DNA of 64,000 bases from the NCBI GenBank assembly GCA_002718195.1, contig PBDU01000021.1, forward strand, positions 20,764 to 84,763, in the 5' to 3' direction. This DNA comes from Methanobacteriota archaeon. Its GTDB lineage: Archaea; Thermoplasmatota; Poseidoniia; Poseidoniales; Poseidoniaceae. Both the position numbers and the translations under genes were made by a program. Positions 53,301 to 62,743 of the stretch are shown here, one piece after another (positions within the stretch are counted from its first letter, which is position 1; each line of letters opens with the position of its first letter). The notes beneath the pieces were generated by a model. It was not told the origin of the DNA, made no database searches, and saw only the letters and a list, made by a program, of their open reading frames with translations.

Positions 53301-55786
53301 GCTCTAAAAATCCAAATGGTTGGCTTTCATTCCTACCAAATATACATGTCAACACTGCAACAAATGGAACAATTTCTCCGCTCACTCTCGAGGCTAGTTA
53401 TCGCGGCAGTCCAATCTCAGTGGTTAATGGAACTGTGACTTTGCCAACTTCCCTTGATGGCGTGCACATCTTCGATGCGATTTATTCTTCTGAAGCAGGG
53501 AATTTCGAAACCTGTACTCTTGAGATACTCCTTGACAGAAGAGACCCAATACAACTGTCTGCAATAATCCTTGATTCCATTGTTGCCTCGAATTCTACCA
53601 CAGTTCAAACTGATTTTTATGATGAGATGTCGGGAATAGAATCAATTTCTTGGACTGTGGATGGCGTTGTTGTGCTCCAGGAATCAAGCAATGTTGCTTC
53701 ACGTGTCGTCAATTTAACTCAATTCGCGGACGGTCAGAAAACCATTGAAGCCGAGGTAATTGATAAAGCAGGTAATACCTTACTATGGGAAGGAGAATTC
53801 ATTTTGGATAGAAACAACCCAGAGATTTCAATTTTTGAATTGGTGGCTGTCCCCCAAAGTAACTGGTACAGCGATAAATCGGTACTGATTAACATAGAGG
53901 GAGATGACAATCTTGACCTAAATCCAACATTTGAATTATTCATCAATGGAAATTCAAGTATGGTTCAACAGGGCGAGCAATTAGTAGAATTGAGAGACGG
54001 AGAGAATAACCTGGTGCTAAGAGTCACAGATCATGGTGGTTTGATGACTGAATCAAACCTGATTGCATATGTCGATTCGGTCACACCCCAATGCCTAATC
54101 ATTCCAGACTTGGATAGTAATTACTGGTATAATCAATCAACAAGAAACTTCAGTTTAGTCTCGAATTCTAGTGCATCAAATCTGACTTACTATGAAATTT
54201 CAAATGGGATTGAAAATCAAGTCCAACCAACATTCTCTACGACTCTAAACGACGGGCAGCAAATGGTTACCGTCAAAGTTATTTCAGAATCAGGATTGTA
54301 CTCAACTTGCGAAAAATTACAACTTGTTGATGCCACTGCAGATTACTTTGATCTAAGCATATCTGATGAATTTGGAAATTATGGCAACGGCATTGTGGGA
54401 GTAAACATTAGTTCTGAAACTGGTTTTGATGCCCCAAGGGAACTTGTAATCTATGCAAATGGGGAACTTATTCATCAAAGCAACCATTCAGGAGTTATCA
54501 AAGAAGAAAAAACATTCTTGCTAGAATCAAATACCTACAACATAATGGCAGTAGTCACTGATGAAGCAGGTAACGTGTTCACTGTTGAAGAGAACAATGT
54601 GGAGGTCATTATTGACCAAACTCCAATGCAATCAGAGTGCAGCATTGATGGTTTAACTTTAACAGAGAACCCTATGGACTCAATTTTTGAAGAAGATATA
54701 TTTTCCCCAATCAACATAATTTGTGTGCTTGATGACAATAACCCAGTTAACCTCGATAATGAGACTGGGGAATTGAATTCCGTAATAATTAGCGGAAATA
54801 GTGTTGATGAAATCTCAAAAACCGAAGACAGTTTTACAGTAAAGATAGCTTTAACACAATCTTCGTTCTCTGAAAAACACAATATATCATTCATTACAGT
54901 CGATATGTGGGGCAATGAAAAACAGCATGAATATTCATTCATTCCAATCTCCACTGGAAGAAATATCCAGTTATCTCATGGAGATTCTGAGTATGAAGTG
55001 AACTGGCAAATGCAATATTTGATGGATGAACAAAATTGTCTCATGAATTGGAGGATCGAGGGGCATGTTGAATATAGTAGTCAAGGATTGTGCACGGATT
55101 CAAATGATACCTATTCAACTGGTTCAATTGATTTAGTTGAAATGCTAAACCAAATCGAAGATGAATTTGAGCAATCTCAGCAAATCCAAGTAATTATGGA
55201 AGTCTCAACAGGTTATGGGGAGACAAAAACTGCAACATACAAAGTAAACTTGGAAACTTGTAAAAATCAAAATTATGAATTCAGCCAAACGACCTACGAA
55301 TGCTTCCAAAGCAGTTATGATGGTTTCATTTTCACAGAAGATAATTATTCCATATACCTAGGAGATAATCTAACCATTCCACATACAGGAGAGCCCATGC
55401 CTCTAAACACTCAATGTTCTGAATACAATGGTTCGTTCACTCAATTTGTTGGAATAAATGCTAATTTGATGACACTAAATCTCTCGGATATAGATCCGAA
55501 GGAAGATTCAAAGGTCCCTCTCAACACTAAGTTTGAAATTGCAATTCTCTGTGAGGATGATGGTGGTTTTTCAGAAACTTTCGCTGTGCAATTATCGGTT
55601 GAATACCAACCTCCAACGCTCATAGAGCAAATTATAGATTTATCACAAGGTAATGAGATATATGTTCTTATTGTCATACTAGTAATATTTGGCCTTGTTG
55701 GTGCATTATTGAAGATAAGAAACACACCACACATTCAAGATATTGAATCTGAAAAGAGCGAATTGAGGATAGAAGAGGAAGAGTAA
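50393..55786 (+). CDS. Giant surface protein with Ig-like repeats and C-terminal membrane anchor
   Basis: This 1797-residue protein has a signal peptide (MRRNRVLAVMLLFTLVFGTI..., cleaved near ANA|SP at about 24), a beta-rich N-terminal part with paired Cys, then many Ig/Fn3-like repeats marked by V-D-x-T-x-P junctions and A-x-D-x-A-G-N segments (for example KAVDNAGNPSAEDC, EVIDKAGNTLLWEG). Many N-x-S/T sequons suggest glycosylation. A single membrane helix, YVLIVILVIFGLVGALLKI, and a charged cytoplasmic tail form the anchor. It is the largest protein here. It is followed after 13 bases by the next surface gene, so they are likely co-expressed. Confidence 0.75.
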   Translation: MRRNRVLAVMLLFTLVFGTIANASPTFIQTDGKDYSNSSYGIQNGRSNNNAVDKVVDCTSTSISGCDSSQSVLLGSYNYDNGWNGVEFDFFIPERLECVDDNFRVYMDIQLNGPTTSGRTQGWTTAVTEDGEGWSNTPTGASFVLLQFYDHTNNTWDTANANRAYKFDNGNGGTLSTTSSSQNDGTAFRQIYMDIPFDGEISRSGRTGSYYENSSDSNGNSGLDVSLRWMNVPKNLLISGATDNLRSEIDDATIRYEDETILPTNPSSSGTFGNVSGYNLIEKNHWSGVDKFRYNSNLQASDNCEIDYVEYIIQTSSSPAPSASASGTQIGKQVADNFDMSSEPDGAYKIWLRAVDSKGNKASWISINDEVKLDRTNPTQTGFEMNTPSSGWYNGSIAPKLTYSGNFSDTNGISYYYITLSGESGSLKNTTATSWTFDSQAQNKLGTSCGTRDVKVTAYDNALPLANYVTATRAINFDNCKPTTPQLQTTEWINSGSQQISFSNSVEQAGQSGLAYCHVEVDSTIYNISSTDCSQYFTLSLSLQDGTYPVTTTACDVAGNCNISNNVQTIRVDTTNPQLSSTPIFNSPSVNTWVKDTELSFSISANDPSVGNSVTSNVDEIYLIVQKTSESAPTASQMVNSQYSSICTSNSCNYNISMNLSDGEWKAWYYVTDKAGNSLGPSPTQDTVKIDTTSPSSVRPQWSSDVTSTSVDPFWPNSVDNGSGIDYYSLRFTDTNNNTVFSTTTNVISYSNSAVGNGTYHLCLKAVDNAGNPSAEDCTQNSVVVDKIDPIFTITSSLSGWSRTNSVTFSWNSTDNYRMDYVQYSDGTSSSAKLDGNYTRNITNLAQGIHTYMFTCADLAGNIVYQNVSFGVDYTAPDVFFFSQYENYWNNVSTHFFEWNVSDQYSGLENVTIQVNSNTPLSGLGGIGNISFNFNSGIHSIKLTAFDKIGNNITETIVIKVDLATPSLSCSKNPNGWLSFLPNIHVNTATNGTISPLTLEASYRGSPISVVNGTVTLPTSLDGVHIFDAIYSSEAGNFETCTLEILLDRRDPIQLSAIILDSIVASNSTTVQTDFYDEMSGIESISWTVDGVVVLQESSNVASRVVNLTQFADGQKTIEAEVIDKAGNTLLWEGEFILDRNNPEISIFELVAVPQSNWYSDKSVLINIEGDDNLDLNPTFELFINGNSSMVQQGEQLVELRDGENNLVLRVTDHGGLMTESNLIAYVDSVTPQCLIIPDLDSNYWYNQSTRNFSLVSNSSASNLTYYEISNGIENQVQPTFSTTLNDGQQMVTVKVISESGLYSTCEKLQLVDATADYFDLSISDEFGNYGNGIVGVNISSETGFDAPRELVIYANGELIHQSNHSGVIKEEKTFLLESNTYNIMAVVTDEAGNVFTVEENNVEVIIDQTPMQSECSIDGLTLTENPMDSIFEEDIFSPINIICVLDDNNPVNLDNETGELNSVIISGNSVDEISKTEDSFTVKIALTQSSFSEKHNISFITVDMWGNEKQHEYSFIPISTGRNIQLSHGDSEYEVNWQMQYLMDEQNCLMNWRIEGHVEYSSQGLCTDSNDTYSTGSIDLVEMLNQIEDEFEQSQQIQVIMEVSTGYGETKTATYKVNLETCKNQNYEFSQTTYECFQSSYDGFIFTEDNYSIYLGDNLTIPHTGEPMPLNTQCSEYNGSFTQFVGINANLMTLNLSDIDPKEDSKVPLNTKFEIAILCEDDGGFSETFAVQLSVEYQPPTLIEQIIDLSQGNEIYVLIVILVIFGLVGALLKIRNTPHIQDIESEKSELRIEEEE

Positions 55787-55799
55787 CGAGGGATTAGCA

Positions 55800-58700
55800 A
55801 TGAAGAATAAATTCTACAAAGTTGGGTTTATGGTTTCAGTTTTCCTGTTGATGCATGCTATTCCTTTTGCTGAGGTAAGCGCAGAAATTACCGAGGGAGA
55901 GGGATTTTATCTTGGAAATATGGATGAAGGCAATTGTATTGAATTAACCTCGACAGTAGTTTTGCAAAGAGCAAACTGGAATGAAATGTGCATTGGTTAT
56001 GATGGTGACATTACTCAAGCAAGACTATTCGAGTTGAGGATGTATTTTGATGAAGATACTAGCATAGAGCCAATCGCTGAAACACACATTGTATTGCATG
56101 AGAATAGTGATATTGATTGGGAATTCTCATTTTATACCCCAGCAGATACAATTGCTGAAGGGATTAATTTTGAAATTGATTTACTAGATCTTAGAAGCCA
56201 AGAATTGATTGAAGAAACGACAAAACAGTATTCAATTCTTGTACCTTTAGTAGACCACAGCCACTTAGTTATAATCGATGATGAATTTACGATTGCACAG
56301 CAGAGCATAAGGCCCTTGCAGTTCCAGATTTATTCGAACAAATCATTGGGCGAATACAATGCCATAGCCATGGCTAATGGTAACGAAATTGTCGGTAATG
56401 TCTCTGGTATGCTGGAGTCTGATGGATACTCTTATCCAGAACTTGTCTTGAATACATCAAAACTTGAACTGGGAGCAAACTCAGTTACCATCCAGACCTC
56501 TTTTGACGGTGCAAAAGACGATACTGTTGTTAACACACAAATCACTGTCATAGTTGAGGATAATCACCAACCTGACCTAGAGATTTTAGGAATTGATTGG
56601 ACTGATGAAACTCTTTCCACAATTCACCCTGGACAAAATGCAAGTATTTCCGTTGATGGATTTAGTTATTCAACTAACTCATCTGAAATTTATCCATCTC
56701 TAGACTGTGGTGGAGACACTACTTTTGAATTATCAAATGAACTCGAATACAGTAATACGTCAGAATTTATCTCGGATGTCGATTTTGTCATACCACAATC
56801 TGCTAATGAAGGAATTGTAGTCTGTAGACTTACAATACTCGAACAAATATATCCACTTAGAAATCTAATCATTGAAGATTGGCCGGTAAAATTAGAACAG
56901 GCAGTTGGAAATATCTCGACTGCTAATGAAAACGATGATGCCTATGGTTTGATGATAAGGGCGGATGATGAGAATTTGGATTTCAACTACAAGATCTCAA
57001 ACATAGGTGAAATCACTGAATATGTACAGTGGGATATCTTTGCAAAAGCTACTGCCTCAGGTGAAACAGTCAATATTCAATCGGGAACCGCTCAAATTGA
57101 TGCGAGTGATTCAACTCTAATTCCAATATCCAGTCCCATACAAACCTGCAGTTCTACAAATTGGAATCTACATTCTGAATTAACCGATAGGAATGGAGAG
57201 AAGAGCGTTCTTACAATGATTGGTGCATTCAACACGTCTAGAGAACCATACGATATTGCAATTAGCCAATCAACAAATCAAGAAATGGAGAGTATATCTC
57301 GAGGCGTCCCAGTTACCATGGATATCAACGTGAACACAATGCAGGATGCGGTTTGTAGTCAAACAAGGTCCCTGCAATTAATCGTGTATTCAGATTCTAC
57401 AGGGGAAGATGATACACAACTTGCAGTCTATGAGCACCAAATCCAGGTAAATCCAGGCAGTAATTCCTACTCTTTCGACATCGATACTTCTTCAATTGAG
57501 CACCTAGGTAGGATTTGGATTGAATCACAAATTGTTGACTATGATGTACTGGGTTTGCAAACAAGGACAACTACTGAACTATCTTCAAGCGTAAACTTGA
57601 TCTCAATAGAGGAAAGTCTGACGATTACCTGCCCAGAGTTAGTTAGTGCATCAGGACTAGAAGTTGATATTGACTGTACTATCCTACAAGAATCTACTAG
57701 AAACTTACCTGTAAAGGCAATAATGAATATTAACGGCAATTCGTATTCTAAACTAGACTTAATTGCACCAAATCAAAACTCTTCGATTCCCTTTAGTTCA
57801 ACTCTATCATCCTATGACGAAACGGTCGCCAAAGTTGATATTTTCTATCTTGATAATGGCGACTGGACTTATCATTCAGAAAAAGAAATTTCTATTATTG
57901 CTGTTAACCCTAACGAGCCTGATTTCATAGTTCCAACATGGAACGTGTTTCCAGACATACCGAGACCCGGACATGAAATCTCTGTCGAAGTCACGATAAT
58001 TGGAAGCTCTAAGGTCGATGAGCCAAATGTCAAAATTACTCTCCATGATGCTGCGGGAGAGGGCATCCCATTGATTGCTACATCTTCGGAAATAATTCTA
58101 CAAACCGGAGAATTAGACACTATTGAATTCAAAATGAATTGGCCGATTTCCTGTGATAATTTTGAAATCGAGATAGAAGTATTCGATGGCAATTCTGAAT
58201 TACAAATTCCTTCAAACCTTGAGCAGAAAAAGACGCTGAACGGCTGCCCAAATTACTACCCGAATTTAGTCATTGATGACATTACATTACTTTCCAATGA
58301 TTCAGTAAAAATTGATGTCTCAAACGATGGTGGAATCCCAACAAGTAAAGATACAGAACTGGCAGTTTTCTCAGATGGCTCTATTCTCGGGTATGTATCA
58401 ATTCCTAAACTCGAAGTAGACGAAACAGCGAATTTATTCTTCGTTCCTGAAACTGATGTAACTTACTTGACGGTTGTGCTAGATCACGAAGATAGAATTT
58501 CTGAGTCTGATGAGCATTCAGATAATGTACTAACCAAATCAGTAGAAGTGGAAATCTATCAATTCAGCGAATTAGACATCAACCTAGACGGGGAACTAGA
58601 TGATTCTGAGGCAGCAAATTATAGAATTCTTGATTCAGATGGAGATGGATTAAGTGACGAAATTGAATTACAAGGCTGGGATGTTAAAACCGTAACACAC

Positions 58701-61055
58701 TACTCTAAATTACTCGAATTCCAGTCTTTCATGGAACATCTGAGTGGAGATGACCCTAGTTTGAAGCAACCTCCTTCAATTAGAACTGTGAAGCATACAT
58801 CCTCGACAAATAGCATAGATTCGGATGGAGATGGTTTGACCGATTATGGAGAGTTCATGGCTGGTTCAAATCCGTATAGTCCAGATACAGATGGAGATGG
58901 ATTAAGCGATTTGGAGGAGGTGAATGACCCTGCTCAAGATCCATTGGTGGTGGAATTAGATGGGGCAGAAGTTGAAGCCCTTGCTCCAGTAAGGGTATCC
59001 AAGGGCTTGAAGAAAGATTTCAGATTATATTTCACAGTAAATGAGCCAAATCTAAATTCAGTGGAAATTATTGTCACAGATGGTGATAAGGAGAAATCTC
59101 AGATACCTCAAATTGTTGAAGACCAAGGTATCCAAAACCAATTAGATAGCGACGGAATCTTGTACAGCGTTGTTTATTCTGCTAGGACTTTTTCATTTGT
59201 CAAGAACGTTACAGTTCTGGTAAATGTCACAGATAACTTCGGATATTCCTCAATTGTTGAAATTGCAAACCACGATAGCATGAGAGCAAAGGTGACCAAT
59301 TCACTAGCAAAAGCCTCGATTAAACTAGCAGATGTGATGGGTGGAGAAGACAATATTTTCGTTGGTGGACTTGCTGCAATTACCGGAGTAATTTATGGAA
59401 TAATTACAGCAATTCAGGACATAATTGATTTTGGAATGGGAATCCTAAAGTTTGCAAAATTAATGACTACAGAGTTTGCTTCCACGATGTCAAGTTTGCT
59501 TGTGGGAATAAGGGAAATGATGGGTAATTTTGATCCAAGCGCAATCATTGATACAGGAAAGGAAATCTATGGTGCTTTGATTGACAAAGTCAAATCAATG
59601 TCACCATTTTTGGATAATGTATCTAACCAGTCATTCTTAGTAGCGTTCATTCTTACTTTCTTAGCCGCTACTAAAGCGATTGATGCACTGACGGCAGGAA
59701 CATTCTCTGCAGCTAAAGCAACTTTGAGAGCAACTGAGTCAGCTCTCGGTGCATTCACGACAACAGTGGCGGATGAACTAATGGGAATCAAGAAAATCCT
59801 AACCCAAAATCCAATTACAACTATGAAAGACATAGCTCTTCTTCCACTATCAATTGCAAAGAACGTGATACTCACCGTTGATACGATTCTGAGCAGTATT
59901 CTTGTTAGAGGAATAATTTCAAATTCCCCGTTCAAGGTATTATTCGAAGTTCTTGGCAACTTCTACATGTGGGTGGGCAAGAAATTGGACCTGCCAGGTA
60001 GCCATAGGGTTGGTAGAGCAATTGATTTAATGGATGATTGGAAGGAACTTTCCAGATTAAGTCCTAAAGATTTGAAGAAGGTTTTACGTCAATCTCGAAC
60101 AATAATAAACAATCCAGATCTGTTTGCAAAGATGGACGGATTTGCAAAACTTGAAGATGGTGCTAATTACCAAAAAGCAGCCATGAAAAATCTTCGCGAT
60201 GCTATGGTTTCAAAGGGTGGTAAATTAAAGAATTTAGACTCTGATACATTTAGGGGAACGTTGAATGAATTGACCCAAATTGGTGTTGTGTTTGGTCCAA
60301 ATGGGGAAAAGATGGTGACGGTTGCTACTGGAAAGTATGCAAAGGGTGGCACTGGATATGATAGAGATTTAACTAGGGTAGTCTATGATAGCGATGGAAA
60401 TGTTGTAAAAGTAATCGAAGTTGATGCAAAGCACAGCAAGAGTGGAGGTTCTAGAGGGCAGGTGAACAAAGCAACCAAGGAACATAATGGACAGGGTATC
60501 GCAGATTATCAAGATGATAAGTTCAAGGAAAATTTCCTCGATAACGGAGAACAAGGCAAACAGGACTTCATTGACCACATGAGCTCAAAAACAGGTATGT
60601 CAAAGAAAGATGCAGAAGACCTGTTTGAGGCTAAGAGGAAATGTGCTCTCAAAATAACTTCTAATTGTGATGCGAAATACGAGACAACATCTAGCAAGGA
60701 CAGCAAAATAACTGATATTTCAACCAAGGATTGTACAACAGCATGCGGTACTGCACAAGATATAGATTTCCAAAGGGCTGATAAGAACATTAAAGGATAC
60801 GTGTGGGATGATGCAACCGGAGATTTCATCCCAGATTTCTACAATTCAGGAGACATAGATCCAGTGACTGATGTCTTAGCAGGAGTCAATAAGATAGAAG
60901 CCCAATCGGCAACTTATGTATTAGCAGAGCCTGTAACTGAACTTACTACTTTTGCAAAAGCATTGATTGCAGTAGGCGCAAGTGTATCAGCATTAATTGG
61001 AATCATCATTCTGTTCAGAGTTGTTCCACGCAAACCAAAGATGAATAGCATTTGA
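55800..61055 (+). CDS. Giant surface protein with CARDB-like, calcium-repeat and nuclease-like regions
   Basis: This 1751-residue protein has a signal peptide (residues 1-28), a beta-rich ectodomain with CARDB-like segments (e.g. LVIDDITLLSNDSVKIDV...), and three calcium-binding repeats D-x-D-G-D-G-L at about residues 945, 1006 and 1028. Residues 1183-1470 are hydrophobic and helical, with membrane-type stretches (GGLAAITGVIYGIITAIQDI). A compact soluble region (about 1480-1600) contains GYDRDLTRVVYDSDGNVVKV followed by IEVDAKHSKSGGSRGQ, which resembles a PD-(D/E)xK nuclease core. Cys pairs follow, and a last membrane helix (ALIAVGASVSALIGIIILFRV) anchors the C-terminus. The nuclease resemblance is weak but notable. 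Confidence 0.68.
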   Translation: MKNKFYKVGFMVSVFLLMHAIPFAEVSAEITEGEGFYLGNMDEGNCIELTSTVVLQRANWNEMCIGYDGDITQARLFELRMYFDEDTSIEPIAETHIVLHENSDIDWEFSFYTPADTIAEGINFEIDLLDLRSQELIEETTKQYSILVPLVDHSHLVIIDDEFTIAQQSIRPLQFQIYSNKSLGEYNAIAMANGNEIVGNVSGMLESDGYSYPELVLNTSKLELGANSVTIQTSFDGAKDDTVVNTQITVIVEDNHQPDLEILGIDWTDETLSTIHPGQNASISVDGFSYSTNSSEIYPSLDCGGDTTFELSNELEYSNTSEFISDVDFVIPQSANEGIVVCRLTILEQIYPLRNLIIEDWPVKLEQAVGNISTANENDDAYGLMIRADDENLDFNYKISNIGEITEYVQWDIFAKATASGETVNIQSGTAQIDASDSTLIPISSPIQTCSSTNWNLHSELTDRNGEKSVLTMIGAFNTSREPYDIAISQSTNQEMESISRGVPVTMDINVNTMQDAVCSQTRSLQLIVYSDSTGEDDTQLAVYEHQIQVNPGSNSYSFDIDTSSIEHLGRIWIESQIVDYDVLGLQTRTTTELSSSVNLISIEESLTITCPELVSASGLEVDIDCTILQESTRNLPVKAIMNINGNSYSKLDLIAPNQNSSIPFSSTLSSYDETVAKVDIFYLDNGDWTYHSEKEISIIAVNPNEPDFIVPTWNVFPDIPRPGHEISVEVTIIGSSKVDEPNVKITLHDAAGEGIPLIATSSEIILQTGELDTIEFKMNWPISCDNFEIEIEVFDGNSELQIPSNLEQKKTLNGCPNYYPNLVIDDITLLSNDSVKIDVSNDGGIPTSKDTELAVFSDGSILGYVSIPKLEVDETANLFFVPETDVTYLTVVLDHEDRISESDEHSDNVLTKSVEVEIYQFSELDINLDGELDDSEAANYRILDSDGDGLSDEIELQGWDVKTVTHYSKLLEFQSFMEHLSGDDPSLKQPPSIRTVKHTSSTNSIDSDGDGLTDYGEFMAGSNPYSPDTDGDGLSDLEEVNDPAQDPLVVELDGAEVEALAPVRVSKGLKKDFRLYFTVNEPNLNSVEIIVTDGDKEKSQIPQIVEDQGIQNQLDSDGILYSVVYSARTFSFVKNVTVLVNVTDNFGYSSIVEIANHDSMRAKVTNSLAKASIKLADVMGGEDNIFVGGLAAITGVIYGIITAIQDIIDFGMGILKFAKLMTTEFASTMSSLLVGIREMMGNFDPSAIIDTGKEIYGALIDKVKSMSPFLDNVSNQSFLVAFILTFLAATKAIDALTAGTFSAAKATLRATESALGAFTTTVADELMGIKKILTQNPITTMKDIALLPLSIAKNVILTVDTILSSILVRGIISNSPFKVLFEVLGNFYMWVGKKLDLPGSHRVGRAIDLMDDWKELSRLSPKDLKKVLRQSRTIINNPDLFAKMDGFAKLEDGANYQKAAMKNLRDAMVSKGGKLKNLDSDTFRGTLNELTQIGVVFGPNGEKMVTVATGKYAKGGTGYDRDLTRVVYDSDGNVVKVIEVDAKHSKSGGSRGQVNKATKEHNGQGIADYQDDKFKENFLDNGEQGKQDFIDHMSSKTGMSKKDAEDLFEAKRKCALKITSNCDAKYETTSSKDSKITDISTKDCTTACGTAQDIDFQRADKNIKGYVWDDATGDFIPDFYNSGDIDPVTDVLAGVNKIEAQSATYVLAEPVTELTTFAKALIAVGASVSALIGIIILFRVVPRKPKMNSI

Positions 61056-61216
61056 TAGGTTAATATTCGTGAATAGATTTCTGACTATTTTTGTAAACCA
61101 GTAGAATGTAGAGGTGAGGGCTTAATACGACCTACCTTGTTTTAGATGATGAGCCTAGCAGCATGAATCCTAGGAGTTAGAATTGTTGCGATTTGTGACT
61201 CTCTTGGAGATATAAC

Positions 61217-62656
61217 ATGCGTGACTTTCAATCATTAGGACTATCGGAAAAATTGCTTCTTGCTATTGAAAAAGAAGGATATACGACACCAACTCCAGTT
61301 CAGGCACAATCAATTCCCCCGCTTCTCAAAGGAAGAGATGTTCTCGGAGTAGCACAAACTGGAACAGGGAAAACTGCTGCATTTGCGCTGCCTGTGTTGC
61401 ATGTATTAGATAGGACAAAAACCCAGGCTAAACGGCAGATTAGAGGTCTAGTATTGTCGCCTACTCGTGAGTTAGCTGCTCAAATTGACGAGCGGTTTTC
61501 TGCTTACAGCGAGCACATGGACATCAAGCACAAAGTAATCTTTGGTGGAGTTAATCAGAATCCCCAGGTCAGAGCATTGCAAAAAGGCATAGACTTGCTG
61601 GTAGCTACACCAGGAAGACTGCTTGATCTAATTGGGCAAGGTCACATCGATTTGAGAAATGTTGAATTCTTTGTTCTCGATGAAGCCGACCAAATGCTTG
61701 ACATGGGTTTTATTAGAGACATCAAAAAAGTGCTCAATCTACTCCCGAGGAAACGACAAAATCTCTTGTTCAGTGCAACTATGCCAAAGTCAATTGCTGA
61801 ACTAGCAGACTCATTTCTAAACAACGCGATCAAGGTTGATGTAAGTCCAAAAGAAATAACCGTCGATAGAATCGCTCAGAAAATTATGTTTGTCAAAAAA
61901 GCGGACAAGCGAAGACTGCTTGTGGAGATTATCAAGCAAGAAAAGGTAAGAAAAGCCATTGTATTCACAAGGACCAAGCATGGAGCAAACCGTTTAGTCA
62001 AACAACTTGGGCAAAGCAGGATTGATGCTGCTGCAATTCATGGAAATAAAAGCCAAAGTGCAAGAACTAAAGCATTAGAGAGTTTCAAAACTGGTGAAAC
62101 TAAGATACTAGTTGCAACTGATATTGCAAGTCGTGGAATTGATGTAGACAACATCACCCACGTGTTCAACTACGATTTACCGAATGAACCAGAGAGTTAT
62201 GTTCACCGTATAGGAAGGACTGCAAGAGCTGGGAAATCAGGTGTTGCATACGGCTTTTGTGATGATACTGAATCAGGTTACTTGGTAGGAATTCAACAAC
62301 TAATTGGTTTTGATATTGATGTTGATGAATCTCATGACTATCATTTCAAAGGGGCAATTCCGAAGCCTGATCAGAAGCCTGGTAAGATTAAAACTAGTTC
62401 AACAGGCAGCAAAAACCGCAATTCAAACAGCAACAAAAATAAGAATCGAAATTCGAACAATAACAAAAATAAGAATCGAAATCCAAGTAAAAACAAGAGT
62501 AGAAATTCAAGCAACAACAAAGGCAAGAATCGCAATAATCAGAGACATCACAAGCCTAAACAAGGCAATCAAAAATCAGGAAATGGGAATAAGAATCGGC
62601 AACGAACTCCTAAGAGTCCATACAATAGAAATCGTTCCCATAATAAGAAAAATTGA
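61217..62656 (+). CDS. DEAD-box RNA helicase with Asn/Lys-rich tail
   Basis: This 479-residue ATP-dependent RNA helicase has all family motifs: the Q-motif TTPTPVQAQSIPPLL, motif I AQTGTGKT, Ia SPTRELAAQ, Ib TPGRLLDL, motif II VLDEADQMLD, III SAT, motif V ATDIASRGIDVD and VI HRIGRTARAG. The core resembles bacterial RhlE and archaeal DeaD. The last 90 residues are low-complexity, rich in Asn, Lys, Arg and Ser, in 10-residue repeats, and could bind RNA. Such helicases help in cold adaptation, ribosome assembly and RNA turnover. ATG 61217 follows a TTGGAGA element. Confidence 0.9.
   Translation: MRDFQSLGLSEKLLLAIEKEGYTTPTPVQAQSIPPLLKGRDVLGVAQTGTGKTAAFALPVLHVLDRTKTQAKRQIRGLVLSPTRELAAQIDERFSAYSEHMDIKHKVIFGGVNQNPQVRALQKGIDLLVATPGRLLDLIGQGHIDLRNVEFFVLDEADQMLDMGFIRDIKKVLNLLPRKRQNLLFSATMPKSIAELADSFLNNAIKVDVSPKEITVDRIAQKIMFVKKADKRRLLVEIIKQEKVRKAIVFTRTKHGANRLVKQLGQSRIDAAAIHGNKSQSARTKALESFKTGETKILVATDIASRGIDVDNITHVFNYDLPNEPESYVHRIGRTARAGKSGVAYGFCDDTESGYLVGIQQLIGFDIDVDESHDYHFKGAIPKPDQKPGKIKTSSTGSKNRNSNSNKNKNRNSNNNKNKNRNPSKNKSRNSSNNKGKNRNNQRHHKPKQGNQKSGNGNKNRQRTPKSPYNRNRSHNKKN
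62426..62540 (+). repeat. Imperfect 30-base tandem repeats in helicase tail
   Basis: Two units of 30 bases (62426-62455 and 62456-62485) differ at only four positions and encode NSNKNKNRNS-type decapeptides; degenerated units continue to about 62540. Slippage would change the tail length in steps of ten residues. Confidence 0.75.
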
Positions 62657-62694
62657 TTCCTATTGCTAAGAATTCAGTTAAATTTTACTTTCAA

Positions 62695-62721
62695 GACACC
62701 CCCTCCTTTTTTTGTTAAATA
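62695..62721 (+). promoter_or_regulatory. Candidate promoter of the gene at 62744
   Basis: GACACCCCCTCCTTT (62695-62709) is followed by a TATA-like TGTTAAATA (62713-62721), centred about 27 bases before ATG 62744, suggesting a leaderless mRNA. The 15-base motif also occurs at 28210-28224 before the AAA+ ATPase gene. Confidence 0.35.
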
Positions 62722-62743
62722 CCTTGGAAAATTACGTCAAAAT

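Noticed and set aside
61056..61216. Gap between the last surface gene and the helicase gene
   Set aside because: A weak CCTAG-type repeat is present but no convincing RNA gene or operator; it probably just holds the helicase promoter.
62400..62540. Possible CRISPR-like short repeats
   Set aside because: The repeats are in frame in the helicase gene and directly adjacent without unique spacers.
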